Assembly (NCBI RefSeq): GCF_017995515.1
Contig: NZ_JAGOIT010000004.1
Location: 1-64,000, forward strand
Reading direction: 5' to 3'
Length of the DNA: 64,000 bases
DNA from: Propionivibrio sp.
GTDB lineage: Bacteria > Pseudomonadota > Gammaproteobacteria > Burkholderiales > Rhodocyclaceae
Shown here: piece after piece, positions 30,213-39,093 of the stretch
Position numbering within the stretch: position 1 is the first letter of the stretch
Layout of the letters: every line of letters begins with the position of its first letter
Notes under the pieces: model-generated
Told to the model about the DNA's origin: nothing
The model's database searches: none
What the model saw: only the letters and a program-made list of their open reading frames with translations
Made by a program: the position numbers and the translations under genes

Positions 30213-30849
30213 GGTGCGTTTTCCTTTTAGTTCGCTCGTTCGATCGCTGATCCAGGTGTTGGTTCTGGCCAGTCTGGCCGCGGCCGCCTCGACGACGTGG
30301 GCCGCTCGCAACATCCTCGTCTTCGGCGACTCGCTCTCGGCCGGCTACGGCATCCCGCAGGACGCGGCCTGGCCGAGCCTGCTCGCCAAGCGCCTGAAGC
30401 AAGAGCGGCTCGATTATAGCGTCGCCAACGCCAGCATCTCGGGCGAGACCACGAGCGGCGGGCGCACACGCCTTGCGGCCGCGCTGGAGAAGAGCGAACC
30501 CGCCGTCGTCGTGATTGCGCTCGGGGCCAACGACGGCCTGCGCGGCCTGCCGGTGAAGACGATGCGCGACAACCTGGCGGCGATGGCTGATGCCGCACAG
30601 AAGAAAAATGCGCGCGTGCTGATCGTCGGCCAGCGCCTGCCGCCGAACTACGGCCCTTACGCGACGCAGTTCCATGAGGCGTTCGCGGCCGTCGCCAGGG
30701 AAAAGAAGACGGCGCTCGTCGACTTCCTGCTCGACGGCGTCGCCACCCGGCCCGAGCTTTTTCAGGCCGACAACCTGCACCCGACGGCCGAAGCGCAGCC
30801 GATGCTGCTCGAAACGGTGTGGCAAGGCCTCGCACCGCTATTGAAATGA
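30211..30849 (+). CDS. tesA: Periplasmic arylesterase / acyl-CoA thioesterase I (SGNH hydrolase)
   Basis: 212 residues. A signal peptide (SLIQVLVLASLAAAASTTWAA) is followed by the SGNH family blocks: Ser in FGDSLSAGYG (block I), Gly in SGETTSGG, Asn in ALGANDGLRG (block III) and Asp-x-x-His in ADNLHPT (block V). TesA cleaves acyl thioesters, aryl esters and lysophospholipids. The start ATG 30211 overlaps the divergent ybbA start; there is no clear SD. mnmH follows 19 bp after its stop. Confidence 0.93.
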   Translation: MVRFPFSSLVRSLIQVLVLASLAAAASTTWAARNILVFGDSLSAGYGIPQDAAWPSLLAKRLKQERLDYSVANASISGETTSGGRTRLAAALEKSEPAVVVIALGANDGLRGLPVKTMRDNLAAMADAAQKKNARVLIVGQRLPPNYGPYATQFHEAFAAVAREKKTALVDFLLDGVATRPELFQADNLHPTAEAQPMLLETVWQGLAPLLK

Positions 30850-30868
30850 ATACAAGAACAGCCAACCA

Positions 30869-31939
30869 ATGAGTACCGGAAGACACGGCGTCATCAAGAT
30901 CGAACGCCTTGAAGAGTTCAGCCAGTTCGACGAAATCATCGACGTACGCACCCCGGCCGAGTTCGCCGAAGACCACATCCCCGGCTCGATCAATTGCCCG
31001 GTGCTCGACAACGAACAGCGCATCGAGGTCGGCACGCTGTACAAGCAGGAGTCGCCGTTCGCCGCCAAGAAGATCGGCGCGGCCTACGTCGCCGAGAACA
31101 TCGCGCACCACTTGCGCCACAGCTTCCGGGACCGGCCGAAGGAATGGACGCCGCTCATCGTCTGCTGGCGCGGCGGACAGCGCAGCGGCTCGATGACGCT
31201 GATCTTCCGGCGCGTCGGCTGGGACGCACAGCAGTTGCAGGGCGGCTACAAGGAGTACCGCCAGCTCGTCATCGAGCAGCTGGCCGAACTGCCGCGCCGG
31301 CTGACGTTCCGTGTCGTCTGCGGCGCCACCGGCAGCGGCAAGAGTCGCGTCCTGCAGGCCTTGGCACAGGCCGGCGAACCGGTCCTCGACCTGGAGGAGA
31401 TCGCCTGTCACAAAGGTTCGGTCCTCGGCGTCCTGCCCGGCACCGAGCAGCCGTCACAAAAGATGTTCGAGACGCGCCTGCTCGCGGCCTTGCGCGCGCT
31501 CGACCCGACGCGCCCGGTGTTCGTGGAGGCGGAAAGCCGGCGCATCGGCAAGATCCATGTCCCCGACGCCCTGCTCGAAACGATGCGCCAGGGCGAATGC
31601 ATCAACATCGAGGCGGCGTTTGACGCACGCGTCGACTTCCTGCTGCGCGACTACGACTACTTCCTGCGCGACCCCGAGTGGCTGCGCTCGCGCCTCGATT
31701 CCCTGCGCAAGCTGCAAAGCCGGGAAACGATCGAGCGCTGGCTCGGCTACGTCGACAACGGACAGTGGCGCGCGCTCGTTGCCGAACTGCTCGAACTGCA
31801 TTACGACCCGCTCTACCATCGGTCGCAAAACAGCAACTTCACCGGCCTCGGTTCGCCGACGAGCTTTGCCTGCGACGACCTGACACCGACCGGCGTTGTG
31901 CAACTTGCCGAATCAATCCGCCAGACTTTCAAGGAATAG
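30869..31939 (+). CDS. mnmH: tRNA 2-selenouridine synthase
   Basis: 356 residues. An N-terminal rhodanese domain (IIDVRTPAEFAEDHIPGS) has the essential Cys in LIVCWRGGQRSG. The C-terminal P-loop domain shows GATGSGKSRVLQAL and VEAESRRIG. MnmH (SelU/YbbB) replaces the sulfur of 2-thiouridine at the wobble position of Lys, Glu and Gln tRNAs with selenium through a geranylated intermediate. No selD is visible nearby, so selenophosphate must come from elsewhere. The osmC-like gene follows after 5 bp. Confidence 0.95.
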   Translation: MSTGRHGVIKIERLEEFSQFDEIIDVRTPAEFAEDHIPGSINCPVLDNEQRIEVGTLYKQESPFAAKKIGAAYVAENIAHHLRHSFRDRPKEWTPLIVCWRGGQRSGSMTLIFRRVGWDAQQLQGGYKEYRQLVIEQLAELPRRLTFRVVCGATGSGKSRVLQALAQAGEPVLDLEEIACHKGSVLGVLPGTEQPSQKMFETRLLAALRALDPTRPVFVEAESRRIGKIHVPDALLETMRQGECINIEAAFDARVDFLLRDYDYFLRDPEWLRSRLDSLRKLQSRETIERWLGYVDNGQWRALVAELLELHYDPLYHRSQNSNFTGLGSPTSFACDDLTPTGVVQLAESIRQTFKE

Positions 31940-31944
31940 CCACC

Positions 31945-32370
31945 ATGAGCGACAACAATCACGCCTCCCATCTGTCTGTCAGTGAAAACGGTGCCGGTCG
32001 TTATCAGCAGAACGTTTTATCCGGCCGACACGTACTGATCGCCGACGAGCCCGTCCACGCGGGCGGCGACGATGCCGGTCTCGCACCTTATGACTTCCTG
32101 CTGGCGGCGCTCGGCGCCTGTACGTCGATGACGCTGCGCATGTACGCCGAGCACAAGGAGCTGCCGCTCAAGCGCGTGCACGTCGATCTGCGGCACGAGA
32201 AGATTCGCGCGGCGGATCAGCCGCCGGTCGACCGCATCGAACGCATCATCACGCTGGAGGGCGATCTGACGCCCGAACAGCGCCAGCGCATGCTCGAAAT
32301 CGCCAACAAGTGCCCGGTGTATCGAACGCTGACTTCCAATATACAAATCGAGAGTACGATAACCGCGTAA
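31945..32370 (+). CDS. OsmC family peroxiredoxin-like protein
   Basis: 141 residues. The OsmC fold is shown by APYDFLLAALGACTSMTLRMYAE, which carries the first conserved Cys, and ANKCPVYRTLTSNI, which carries the second. The pair reduces organic hydroperoxides in the family. It resembles the YhfA/OsmC-like subgroup with a P-x-x-LL-x-ALG-x-C motif. I chose ATG 31945, with AAGGAATAGCC upstream inside the mnmH end. Confidence 0.92.
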   Translation: MSDNNHASHLSVSENGAGRYQQNVLSGRHVLIADEPVHAGGDDAGLAPYDFLLAALGACTSMTLRMYAEHKELPLKRVHVDLRHEKIRAADQPPVDRIERIITLEGDLTPEQRQRMLEIANKCPVYRTLTSNIQIESTITA

Positions 32371-32434
32371 AAAGCCGGGCCGGACACACGGCCGATCGAC
32401 GCAAAAAAACTGATTAACCGAGGGGTGAACTCCG

Positions 32435-35125
32435 ATGCTCGAACGCCACTATCTCACCAGTCTTTTTGAGCCAAAAACGGTCGCCGTGATCGGTGCATCG
32501 GAACGCGAGAACTCGGTCGGCAGCGTCATTTTCAGGAACATTCTCGATTCAGGCTACAAGGGCCGGCTCTACCCCATCAACCCGAAGCACGAGTCGATCC
32601 ACGGCATCGCGGCCTACAAGTCGATCGAGGACATCGGCGCGCGCGTCGAACTCGCGGTCATCGCCACCAAGCCCAAAACAGTGCCCGAGATCGTCGAGCA
32701 GTGCGGGCGCAGCGGCATCAGGAACATCATCATCATTTCCGCCGGTTTTTCGGAATCCGGCCACACCGGCGCCGCGCTTGAGCGCAAGACGATGGAGATC
32801 GCCCGCAGCTACGGCGTGCGCGTGCTGGGCCCCAACTGCCTCGGCATCATCCGCCCGGAAATCGGCCTCAACGCGACCTTTGCCCGCGTCACCGCCAGCG
32901 TCGGCAACCTCGCGCTGGTCTCCCAATCCGGCGCCATCTGCTCGGCGGTGCTCGACTGGGCGGCGAGCAACAAGGTCGGCTTTTCGTCGGTCATCTCGCT
33001 CGGCAGCACGGCCGACGTCGATTTCGGCGAAATCCTCGACTACCTCGTCTACGACAACCGCTCGCACTACATCCTGCTCTACATCGAAGGCATCCGGAAC
33101 TCGCGCCGCTTCATGAGCGCGCTGCGCTCGGCCGCGCGCATCAAGCCGATCATCCTGCTCAAGGCCGGCCGCCACGCCGCCGGCTCGGCCGCCGTGCAGG
33201 TGCATTCGGGGATGCTCGCCGGCTCGGACATCGTCTTCGATGCGGCGATCCGGCGCTCAGGCGTGGTGCGCGTGAAGACCATCGGCCAGCTCTTCTACGC
33301 CTCGAAAGCGCTGGCGTCGAAGTTCCGCCCGCAGGGCAAACGCCTGGCGATCGTCACCAACGGCGGCGGACCGGGCGCAATGGCCGCCGACCGCGCCGGC
33401 GACATGGACATCCCGCTCGCCGAGCTGTCGGCCGACACGATGAAGGCGCTGAACAGCAAGCTGTCGACCAACTGGTCGCGCAGCAACCCGGTCGACATCG
33501 TCGGCGACGCCACGCCGGACCACTATCGCGACGCAATCCTCAGCGTCGCGCAGGACGACGGCGTCGACGGCGTGCTCGTCATGCTCGCGCCGCAGGCGAT
33601 GACGCAGCCGACCGAAGTCGCGCAAGCCGTCATCGAGGTCAGCAACGCCACGCCGAAGGCGATCATCGCCTGCTGGATGGGTCAGGAGCACGTCGAGGAA
33701 GGCCGGCTGGCGATGGAGAACGCCGGCATCCCGGCCTTCCGCATGCCGGAGACGGCGGTCGAACTCTACTATCACATCTCGACCTACTACCGTAACCAGA
33801 CGTTGCTGCTGCAAACACCCTACGGCGCGGCGAGCATCTCGCCGCAGGAGACCGAAGGCGCCAAGATGCTGGTCGAGGCCGTGTTGCAGGAGCATCGCAA
33901 GGTGCTCTCCGAGATGGAGTCGAAGGCCATCCTGCGCGCCTTCCGCATCCCGGTCGCGCAGACGATGGTCGCGCGCACGCCGACCGAGGCCTTGCTGCTT
34001 GCCGAGCAGATCGGCTTCCCGGTCGCCATGAAGGTCGACTCGCCCGACCTCGTGCGCAAGAGCGACGCCGGCGGCGTGCGGCTGAACATCACCAACGCGC
34101 CATCGGTACGCAACGCCTACCACGACATCATCGAGGTCGTGCAGAAACGGCACCCGAACGCGCGCATCAACGGCGTCTCGATCGAGCCCTACCTCGCCCG
34201 GCCGAACGGCCGCGAGCTGATGATCGGCGTCGAGCGCGACCCGACCTTCGGACCGATCATCACCTTCGGCGCCGGCGGCACCGAGGTCGAGATTTTCAGC
34301 GACCGCGCCGTCGCCCTGCCGCCACTGAACCAGTACTTGGCGCAGGATCTCATCCGCTCGACGCGTGCGGCGAAGCTTCTCGGTGAGTTCCGCAACATGC
34401 CGCCGATCAACATGGAGGCGCTCGAAGACGTGCTGCTGCATATCTCCGAGATGGTCTGCGAACTGCCGTGGCTGCAGGAACTCGACCTCAACCCGCTGAT
34501 CGTCGACGAGAATGGCGCCATCGCCGCCGACGCGCGCATCGTCATCGACCACGCGGCAACGAGCGGCGACCGCTACTCGCACATGGCGATCCACCCCTAC
34601 CCGTCGCACCTCGTACAGGAATGGGAGCAGCCGAACGGGCTGGTCATCACCATCCGCCCGATCCGCCCCGAGGACGCCGAGATGGAACAGGACTTCGTCA
34701 AGAACCTCTCGGACGAGAGCAAGTACTACCGCTTCATGGACACCCTGCGCGAACTCACGCAGTCGATGCTCGTGCGCTTCACGCAGATCGACTACGACCG
34801 CGAGATGGCGCTCGTCGCCACGTTGCCGGAAAAGGACGGCAAGACGGTGCAGATCGCCGTCGCGCGCTACGTCACCAACCCGGACGGCGAAACGGTGGAG
34901 TTCGCCCTCGCCGTCGCCGACGCCTGGCAGAAGCACGGCATCGGCCGCAAGCTGATGAGCGCGCTGATCGAATCGGCACGCATCAAGGGCTATCGCGCGA
35001 TCGTTGGCGACGTCCTGTCGCAGAACACCAAGATGTTCCGGCTCGTCGGATCGCTCGGCTTCACCATCCACCCGCACCCGGATGATCCGGCGGTGAAGCG
35101 GGTGGTTTGCTCGTTGCATTCGTAG
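32435..35125 (+). CDS. Pat-like protein: ADP-forming acyl-CoA synthetase domains + GNAT acetyltransferase
   Basis: 896 residues, similar in size and layout to Pat (YfiQ). Order: CoA-binding domain (VAVIGASERENSVGSVIFRN, 1-130), succinyl-CoA-ligase-like domains (130-460, with VSQSGAICSAVLDW and VHSGMLAGSD), ATP-grasp domain (about 490-710, GFPVAMKVDSPDLVRKSDAGG, ITFGAGGTEVE), and C-terminal GNAT (about 730-890, GIGRKLMSALIESARIKGY). Pat acetylates lysines, such as those of acetyl-CoA synthetase, to tune acetate use. Catalytic ligase activity cannot be decided from sequence alone. Confidence 0.9.
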   Translation: MLERHYLTSLFEPKTVAVIGASERENSVGSVIFRNILDSGYKGRLYPINPKHESIHGIAAYKSIEDIGARVELAVIATKPKTVPEIVEQCGRSGIRNIIIISAGFSESGHTGAALERKTMEIARSYGVRVLGPNCLGIIRPEIGLNATFARVTASVGNLALVSQSGAICSAVLDWAASNKVGFSSVISLGSTADVDFGEILDYLVYDNRSHYILLYIEGIRNSRRFMSALRSAARIKPIILLKAGRHAAGSAAVQVHSGMLAGSDIVFDAAIRRSGVVRVKTIGQLFYASKALASKFRPQGKRLAIVTNGGGPGAMAADRAGDMDIPLAELSADTMKALNSKLSTNWSRSNPVDIVGDATPDHYRDAILSVAQDDGVDGVLVMLAPQAMTQPTEVAQAVIEVSNATPKAIIACWMGQEHVEEGRLAMENAGIPAFRMPETAVELYYHISTYYRNQTLLLQTPYGAASISPQETEGAKMLVEAVLQEHRKVLSEMESKAILRAFRIPVAQTMVARTPTEALLLAEQIGFPVAMKVDSPDLVRKSDAGGVRLNITNAPSVRNAYHDIIEVVQKRHPNARINGVSIEPYLARPNGRELMIGVERDPTFGPIITFGAGGTEVEIFSDRAVALPPLNQYLAQDLIRSTRAAKLLGEFRNMPPINMEALEDVLLHISEMVCELPWLQELDLNPLIVDENGAIAADARIVIDHAATSGDRYSHMAIHPYPSHLVQEWEQPNGLVITIRPIRPEDAEMEQDFVKNLSDESKYYRFMDTLRELTQSMLVRFTQIDYDREMALVATLPEKDGKTVQIAVARYVTNPDGETVEFALAVADAWQKHGIGRKLMSALIESARIKGYRAIVGDVLSQNTKMFRLVGSLGFTIHPHPDDPAVKRVVCSLHS

Positions 35126-35208
35126 TTGATCGAGGAACGTCCGGAATGAGCGATTTCATCGCCTACTGCCAGCAGGAAGATTGAAGCGCGGCTCTACGTG
35201 GACTGGAC

Positions 35209-35392
35209 CTGAAAATCTCACCGCAAAGGCGCGAAGTCGCAAAGATCGCAAAGGAAACAACAGGTGGGTCGTACTTGATCATTCACCCCATGGGTGACTA
35301 CGGAAGATACGCGCCGTTCGCGTAGCGCTTTGATTTTCTTTGCGAACCTTCGCGCCCTTTGCGCCTTTGCGGTGAAGAACTGAGTTTTTCAG
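35209..35392. repeat. 184-bp palindrome-ended dispersed repeat, copy A
   Basis: Ends CTGAAAATCTCACCGCAAAG at the left and GCGGTGAAGAACTGAGTTTT at the right, imperfect terminal inverted repeats of about 25-30 bp. Short GCAAAG-type direct repeats lie inside. It is the same length as, and clearly similar to, copy B at 58578-58761. It contains no ORF of note and resembles a non-autonomous (MITE-like) element. It sits just left of a transposase remnant at the edge of the defence island. Confidence 0.85.
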
Positions 35393-35396
35393 GATT

Positions 35397-35707
35397 ATTG
35401 ACATTTACAATGACCCGACCCGCCCTGTGGTGTGCTTCGACGAAAGTCCGAAGCAACTGATTGGGGAAGTGGGCGAACCGCTGCCGGCTGAACCCGGCAA
35501 GCCGGCGCGTCAGGACACCGAGTATCAACGCAACGGCGTGCGCGATCTGATGATGATCTGCGAACCCAAGCGGGGCTGGCGCGATGTCTTGATCATGGAA
35601 CGGCGCACCAAGGTCGAATTCGCGCACTGCATGCGGCACATCGTCGCCGCCTATCCCGACGCCGAGGTCATTCGCGTCGTACTCGACAACCTGAATACGC
35701 ACAGGCT
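35397..35707 (+). pseudogene. IS630-family transposase fragment
   Basis: The frame reads DIYNDPTRPVVCFDESPKQL, then GVRDLMMICEPKRGW and a DNLNTHRLA end. It contains the first catalytic Asp (CFDE) and the second (VLDNLNTH) of the DDE domain, but the N-terminal half and the third acidic residue are missing. The left end abuts the 184-bp repeat and the right end stops abruptly near 35707; the frame then runs into unrelated sequence. It is a dead remnant. Confidence 0.8.
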
Positions 35708-35917
35708 TGCTCTCTCGGGGAGGTGTCAAACCCCCTCGATGTATCTGCCACGGAGTATACGCACGTACCCCTCGCTCTTTTTTTTGCAACAACATCGACA
35801 ACCCACAGCGACAACTTCGACAACTTTCCTGTTGCACGTGCCAGGAGAAAATTGGTTTTCACCGGCACCCGCCTCCCCGGGTCATAATCCGAACTCGCCT
35901 CACACAACAACAGAAAA
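35708..35917. other. Non-coding gap before hsdM
   Basis: About 210 bases between the transposase remnant and hsdM, AT-richer than its surroundings (a T8 run near 35780). It presumably holds the hsd promoter; no clear -35/-10 pair or other gene can be supported. Confidence 0.5.
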
Positions 35918-38005
35918 ATGCTCGACGACATCAAGAAAACCCTCTGGGCCGCGGCCGACAAGCTGCGCGCCAACATGGACGCCGCCGAATACAAGCACCT
36001 TGTCCTCGGCCTGATCTTCCTCAAGTACATCTCCGACACCTTCGCCGCCCGGCAGGCCGAACTCGCCGGCCGCTTCGCCGACCCGGCCGACGAGTACTAC
36101 CTCGACGATCCCGACCTGCTGGCCGACGAACTCGAAGACCGTGACTACTACACCGCCGTCAACGTCTTCTGGGTGCCCGAAGCCGCGCGCTGGGAAACAC
36201 TGCGCGCCGCCGCCAAGCAGCCGGACATCGGCAAGCGCATCGACGACGCGCTCGCCGCCATCGAAGCCGAGAACGCCAGGCTGAAAGGCATCCTCGACAA
36301 ACGCTACGCCCGCGCCCAGCTGCCCGACGGCAAGCTCGGCGAACTCGTCGATCTGATCTCGACCATCGGCTTCGGCGATAACGCCAGTCAGGCCCGCGAC
36401 GTGCTCGGGCAGGTCTATGAATACTTCCTCGGCCAGTTCGCCAGCGCCGAAGGCAAAAAGGGCGGGCAGTTCTACACGCCGGCCTCCATCGTCAAGACGC
36501 TGGTTGCTGTCCTCGCGCCGCACCACGGCAAGGTCTATGACCCCTGCTGCGGCTCAGGCGGCATGTTCGTGCAATCGGAGAAATTCATCGAAGCGCACGG
36601 CGGCAAGCTCGGCGACGTATCGATCTACGGGCAGGAATCGAACCCGACGACGTGGCGCCTCGCGGCGATGAACCTCGCCCTGCGCGGCATCGACTTCAAC
36701 CTCGGACGGGAACCGGCCGACACCTTCACGCGCAACCAGCACCCCGACCTGCGCGCCGACTTCATCCTCGCCAATCCGCCGTTCAACATCAGCGACTGGT
36801 GGCACGGCAGCCTTGAAGGCGACCCGCGCTGGGAGTATGGAACGCCGCCCGCCGGCAACGCCAACTACGCGTGGTTGCAGCACATGCTCTACCACCTCAA
36901 GCCGACCGGCCGTGCCGGCATCGTCCTGGCCAACGGCTCGATGAGTTCCAGCCAGAACAGCGAAGGCGACATCCGGCGGGCGATGGTCGAGGCTGACGTC
37001 GTCGAAGTCATGATCGCGCTCCCCGGCCAGCTCTTCTTCAACACCCAGATTCCCGCCTGCCTGTGGTTCCTCGCCAAGCAGAAACAGACGCGGCAAGGCG
37101 AAGTCCTGTTCATCGATGCGCGCAAACTCGGCAGCATGATCAGCCGCGTGCAGTCCGAACTGACCGACGAGGTGATCGAGCGCATCGCCGGTACGGTGGC
37201 CGCGTGGCGCGCTGTTTCTCCCCCTCTCCCACCGGGAGAGGGGCCAGGGGTGAGGGAGGAAACGCCACAAAAACCCCGGCTTCCTGAAGACCTCAAAGTC
37301 TTCGCCCGAGAACTCCGCCATAAACAAACCGACGCCGAAACCCTTCTCTGGTTCCTGCTGCGGGACCGCCGGCTGGCGGGTGCCAAGTTCCGCCGCCAGC
37401 ACCCCGTGGAACCCTACGTCCTCGACTTCTATTGCTACGAACACAAACTGGCGGTTGAACTCGACGGCGGGCAACACAATGATGCAAAGGGGCGCGCGCA
37501 CGATGAACGCCGCTCTGCCTTCCTGAAAGGCAAGGGGATTCGGGTACTCCGTTTCTGGAATGACGAAGCGCTCAAGCAAACCGAAAGCGTGCTGGAAGCC
37601 GTCTACAGCGCCCTTGTCGAAGCATCGCCCTCACCCCAACCCTCTCCCGGAGGGAGAGGGAGCCGAGAGCCCGCCGCCCTCCTGGAAACAGGTAGCCATG
37701 GTGGAAATGATCAAGGAAACCAGGAACCCTTCTCCCGCCGGGAGAAGGGCTGGGATGAGGGAAGCAGCGCCTACCGTGACATCCCCGGCTACTGCCGCAG
37801 CGTCAGCCTCGCCGAAATCGCCGAACACGGGCATGTGCTGACGCCCGGCCGCTACGTCGGCGCTGAAGAAGTCGAGGACGACGACGTAGCCTTCGCCGAG
37901 AAGATGCAGAAGCTCACCGAAAAGCTCGGAGAACAGATGGCGAAGGGTGCGGAACTCGACGAGTTGATCCGACAGAAACTGGGAGGGCTGGGGTATGAGT
38001 TCTGA
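35918..38005 (+). CDS. hsdM: Type I restriction-modification N6-adenine methylase HsdM carrying an inserted DUF559 nuclease domain
   Basis: 695 residues. HsdM N-domain ([20 protein letters not shown], 1-130); methylase with SAM motif [13 protein letters not shown] (about 208) and catalytic [10 protein letters not shown] (about 288). At residues 433-618 the normal sequence TVAAWRA...[13 protein letters not shown] is split by about 186 extra in-frame residues: a peptide from a GC-rich palindrome ([14 protein letters not shown]), a complete DUF559 domain (about 454-569, with the PD-(D/E)XK-like [20 protein letters not shown]), and two more palindrome peptides. The tail ends [11 protein letters not shown]. 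Without the insert, HsdM would be about 509 residues, normal length. Overlaps the next ORF by 11 bases. Confidence 0.92.
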   Translation: MLDDIKKTLWAAADKLRANMDAAEYKHLVLGLIFLKYISDTFAARQAELAGRFADPADEYYLDDPDLLADELEDRDYYTAVNVFWVPEAARWETLRAAAKQPDIGKRIDDALAAIEAENARLKGILDKRYARAQLPDGKLGELVDLISTIGFGDNASQARDVLGQVYEYFLGQFASAEGKKGGQFYTPASIVKTLVAVLAPHHGKVYDPCCGSGGMFVQSEKFIEAHGGKLGDVSIYGQESNPTTWRLAAMNLALRGIDFNLGREPADTFTRNQHPDLRADFILANPPFNISDWWHGSLEGDPRWEYGTPPAGNANYAWLQHMLYHLKPTGRAGIVLANGSMSSSQNSEGDIRRAMVEADVVEVMIALPGQLFFNTQIPACLWFLAKQKQTRQGEVLFIDARKLGSMISRVQSELTDEVIERIAGTVAAWRAVSPPLPPGEGPGVREETPQKPRLPEDLKVFARELRHKQTDAETLLWFLLRDRRLAGAKFRRQHPVEPYVLDFYCYEHKLAVELDGGQHNDAKGRAHDERRSAFLKGKGIRVLRFWNDEALKQTESVLEAVYSALVEASPSPQPSPGGRGSREPAALLETGSHGGNDQGNQEPFSRREKGWDEGSSAYRDIPGYCRSVSLAEIAEHGHVLTPGRYVGAEEVEDDDVAFAEKMQKLTEKLGEQMAKGAELDELIRQKLGGLGYEF
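37219..37258. repeat. GC-rich palindromic repeat, cassette copy 1
   Basis: CCCCTCTCCC-ACC-GGGAGAGGGG followed by CCAGGGGTGAGGG. Reads as [14 protein letters not shown] in hsdM. Confidence 0.85.
37628..37662. repeat. GC-rich palindromic repeat, cassette copy 2 (inverted)
   Basis: CCCTCACCCCAA then CCCTCTCCCGGAGGGAGAGGG, the reverse orientation of copy 1, so the GGGGTGAGGG tails of both point in toward the DUF559 region. Confidence 0.85.
37728..37763. repeat. GC-rich palindromic repeat, cassette copy 3
   Basis: CCCTTCTCCCGCCGGGAGAAGGG followed by CTGGGATGAGGG, same orientation as copy 1, with compensating changes in the stem (CTTCTCCC/GGGAGAAG). Confidence 0.85.
37983..38005 (+). repeat. 23-bp direct repeat, left copy (hsdM end / DUF1016 start)
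   Basis: Identical over 23 bases to 39071-39093. The core is GGCTGGGGTATGAGTTCTGA. It contains the hsdM stop, a GAGGG ribosome-binding site and the ATG of the DUF1016 gene. Confidence 0.9.
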
Positions 38006-39086
38006 TTCAATCCAGAGTCAGGCCGAATATCGCACCTGGCTGGTAACGCTAAAGTCGCGTTTTCAGCAGGTGCAACTCAAGGCGGCGGTGAGCGTCAACA
38101 CTGCCTTGCTCCAGTTTTACTGGGAACTGGGCGCGGATATCGTTTCCCGGCAGGCAGAAGCGGATTGGGGGAGCGGTTTTCTCAAGCAGCTCAGCGCTGA
38201 TCTGATGCACGATTTCCCGGAAATCGCCGGTTTTTCGCTCCGCAATCTCAAATACATTCGCCAGTGGTACGCGTTCTACGCCGAGTCTCCGGCAATTGGG
38301 CAACAGCCTGTTGCCCAAAATGCGCAGCAGCCCGTACTCCCGTTCTTCGGCATCCCCTGGGGCCACCACCTCGCCATCATTACCCGGTGCAAGCAGCACG
38401 ACGAGGCGCTCTACTACGTGCAGGCCACACAAGCCCACAACTGGAGCCGCAGCGTGCTCGTGCACCAGATCGAAAGCGGCCTGTGGCAGCGCGAGGGGCG
38501 CGCTGTCACCAACTTTGGCGACACCTTGCCCGTGCCGCATTCCGATCTCGCCGCGCAAACGCTCAAAGACCCGTATCTCTTCGATTTTCTCTCGCTCACA
38601 AAAGAACACAGCGAGCGCGAGTTGGAGTTGGGGCTGACCGAGCACATCAGCCAGTTCCTGCTGGAACTCGGTGCGGGCTTTGCCTATGTCGGTCGGCAAG
38701 TTCCCCTGCAAGTAGGGGAGCGCGAGTTTTTCCTCGACCTGCTGTTCTACCACACCCGTCTGCACTGCTACGTGGTGATCGAACTCAAGACCGGCGACTT
38801 CGAGCCGGAATACGCCGGCAAGCTCAACTTTTACCTCAAGGCCGTGGACGAACACCTGCGCCACGAAGGCGACCAACCGAGCATTGGCCTCCTGCTCTGC
38901 AAGAGCAAGGACCGGCTGGTCGCCGAATACGCCGTGAGCGACATCCACAAACCGATGGGTATCGCCAGCTACGAACTCACTCACGCCCTGCCCGAAGCCC
39001 TGCGCGACAAACTGCCGAGCGTTGAGCGGCTCGAACGCGAACTGGGTCTGGACGGGCAGGAGGAAGACGAGAGGGCTGGGGTATGA
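37995..39086 (+). CDS. DUF1016 (YhcG-type) PD-(D/E)XK nuclease
   Basis: 363 residues. An N-terminal DUF1016 helical domain ([34 protein letters not shown]) is followed by a C-terminal nuclease domain with [20 protein letters not shown] and [19 protein letters not shown]. The D...E-x-K residues of a PD-(D/E)XK core are present. Such genes often sit inside type I RM operons; their biochemical role is unsettled. The start overlaps the hsdM stop and uses GGAGG from a 23-bp repeat. The last residues (ERAGV) are encoded by the second copy of that repeat in another frame, so the C-terminus has been set by the insertion junction. Confidence 0.9.
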   Translation: MSSDSIQSQAEYRTWLVTLKSRFQQVQLKAAVSVNTALLQFYWELGADIVSRQAEADWGSGFLKQLSADLMHDFPEIAGFSLRNLKYIRQWYAFYAESPAIGQQPVAQNAQQPVLPFFGIPWGHHLAIITRCKQHDEALYYVQATQAHNWSRSVLVHQIESGLWQREGRAVTNFGDTLPVPHSDLAAQTLKDPYLFDFLSLTKEHSERELELGLTEHISQFLLELGAGFAYVGRQVPLQVGEREFFLDLLFYHTRLHCYVVIELKTGDFEPEYAGKLNFYLKAVDEHLRHEGDQPSIGLLLCKSKDRLVAEYAVSDIHKPMGIASYELTHALPEALRDKLPSVERLERELGLDGQEEDERAGV

Positions 39087-39093
39087 GTTCTGA
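39071..39093 (+). repeat. 23-bp direct repeat, right copy (DUF1016 end / hsdS start)
   Basis: Second copy of 37983-38005. It supplies the RBS and the first codons (ATG AGT TCT) of hsdS and the stop of the DUF1016 gene. Confidence 0.9.

Larger units (their letters stand above)
37214..37771 (+). mobile_element. In-frame DUF559 nuclease cassette inside hsdM
   Basis: 558 bp (186 codons, no stop) between codon 432 (GCT of AWRA) and codon 619 (TAC of YRDIPGYC) of hsdM. Contents in order: palindrome 1 (37219-37258), DUF559 coding region (about 37281-37626), palindrome 2 in inverted orientation (37628-37662), about 65 bp, palindrome 3 (37728-37763). Boundaries are inferred from the normal HsdM sequence, so they may shift by a few codons. 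I infer a mobile cassette from the exact in-frame placement and flanking palindromes. Confidence 0.7.

Noticed and set aside
33257..35119. 620-codon minus-strand open frame
   Set aside because: Shadow of the Pat-like gene; no recognisable motif.
35130..35184. Short ORF (MSDFIAYCQQED) after the Pat-like gene
   Set aside because: Only 12 codons, with no SD or conservation visible.
35397..35707. Active IS630 element
   Set aside because: No start, no third acidic residue and no terminal repeats; the frame ends in unrelated sequence.
37281..37660. DUF559 as a stand-alone gene
   Set aside because: No stop separates it from hsdM and no convincing RBS/start lies before LPEDLK; it is read in the hsdM frame.
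37219..37763. CRISPR array
   Set aside because: Three palindromes with unequal spacing and different orientation; no direct repeat-spacer pattern here or elsewhere in the window.
37214..37771. Intein in HsdM
   Set aside because: No N-terminal Cys/Ser splice block and no C-terminal His-Asn; the nuclease is DUF559 rather than a LAGLIDADG or HNH homing domain.
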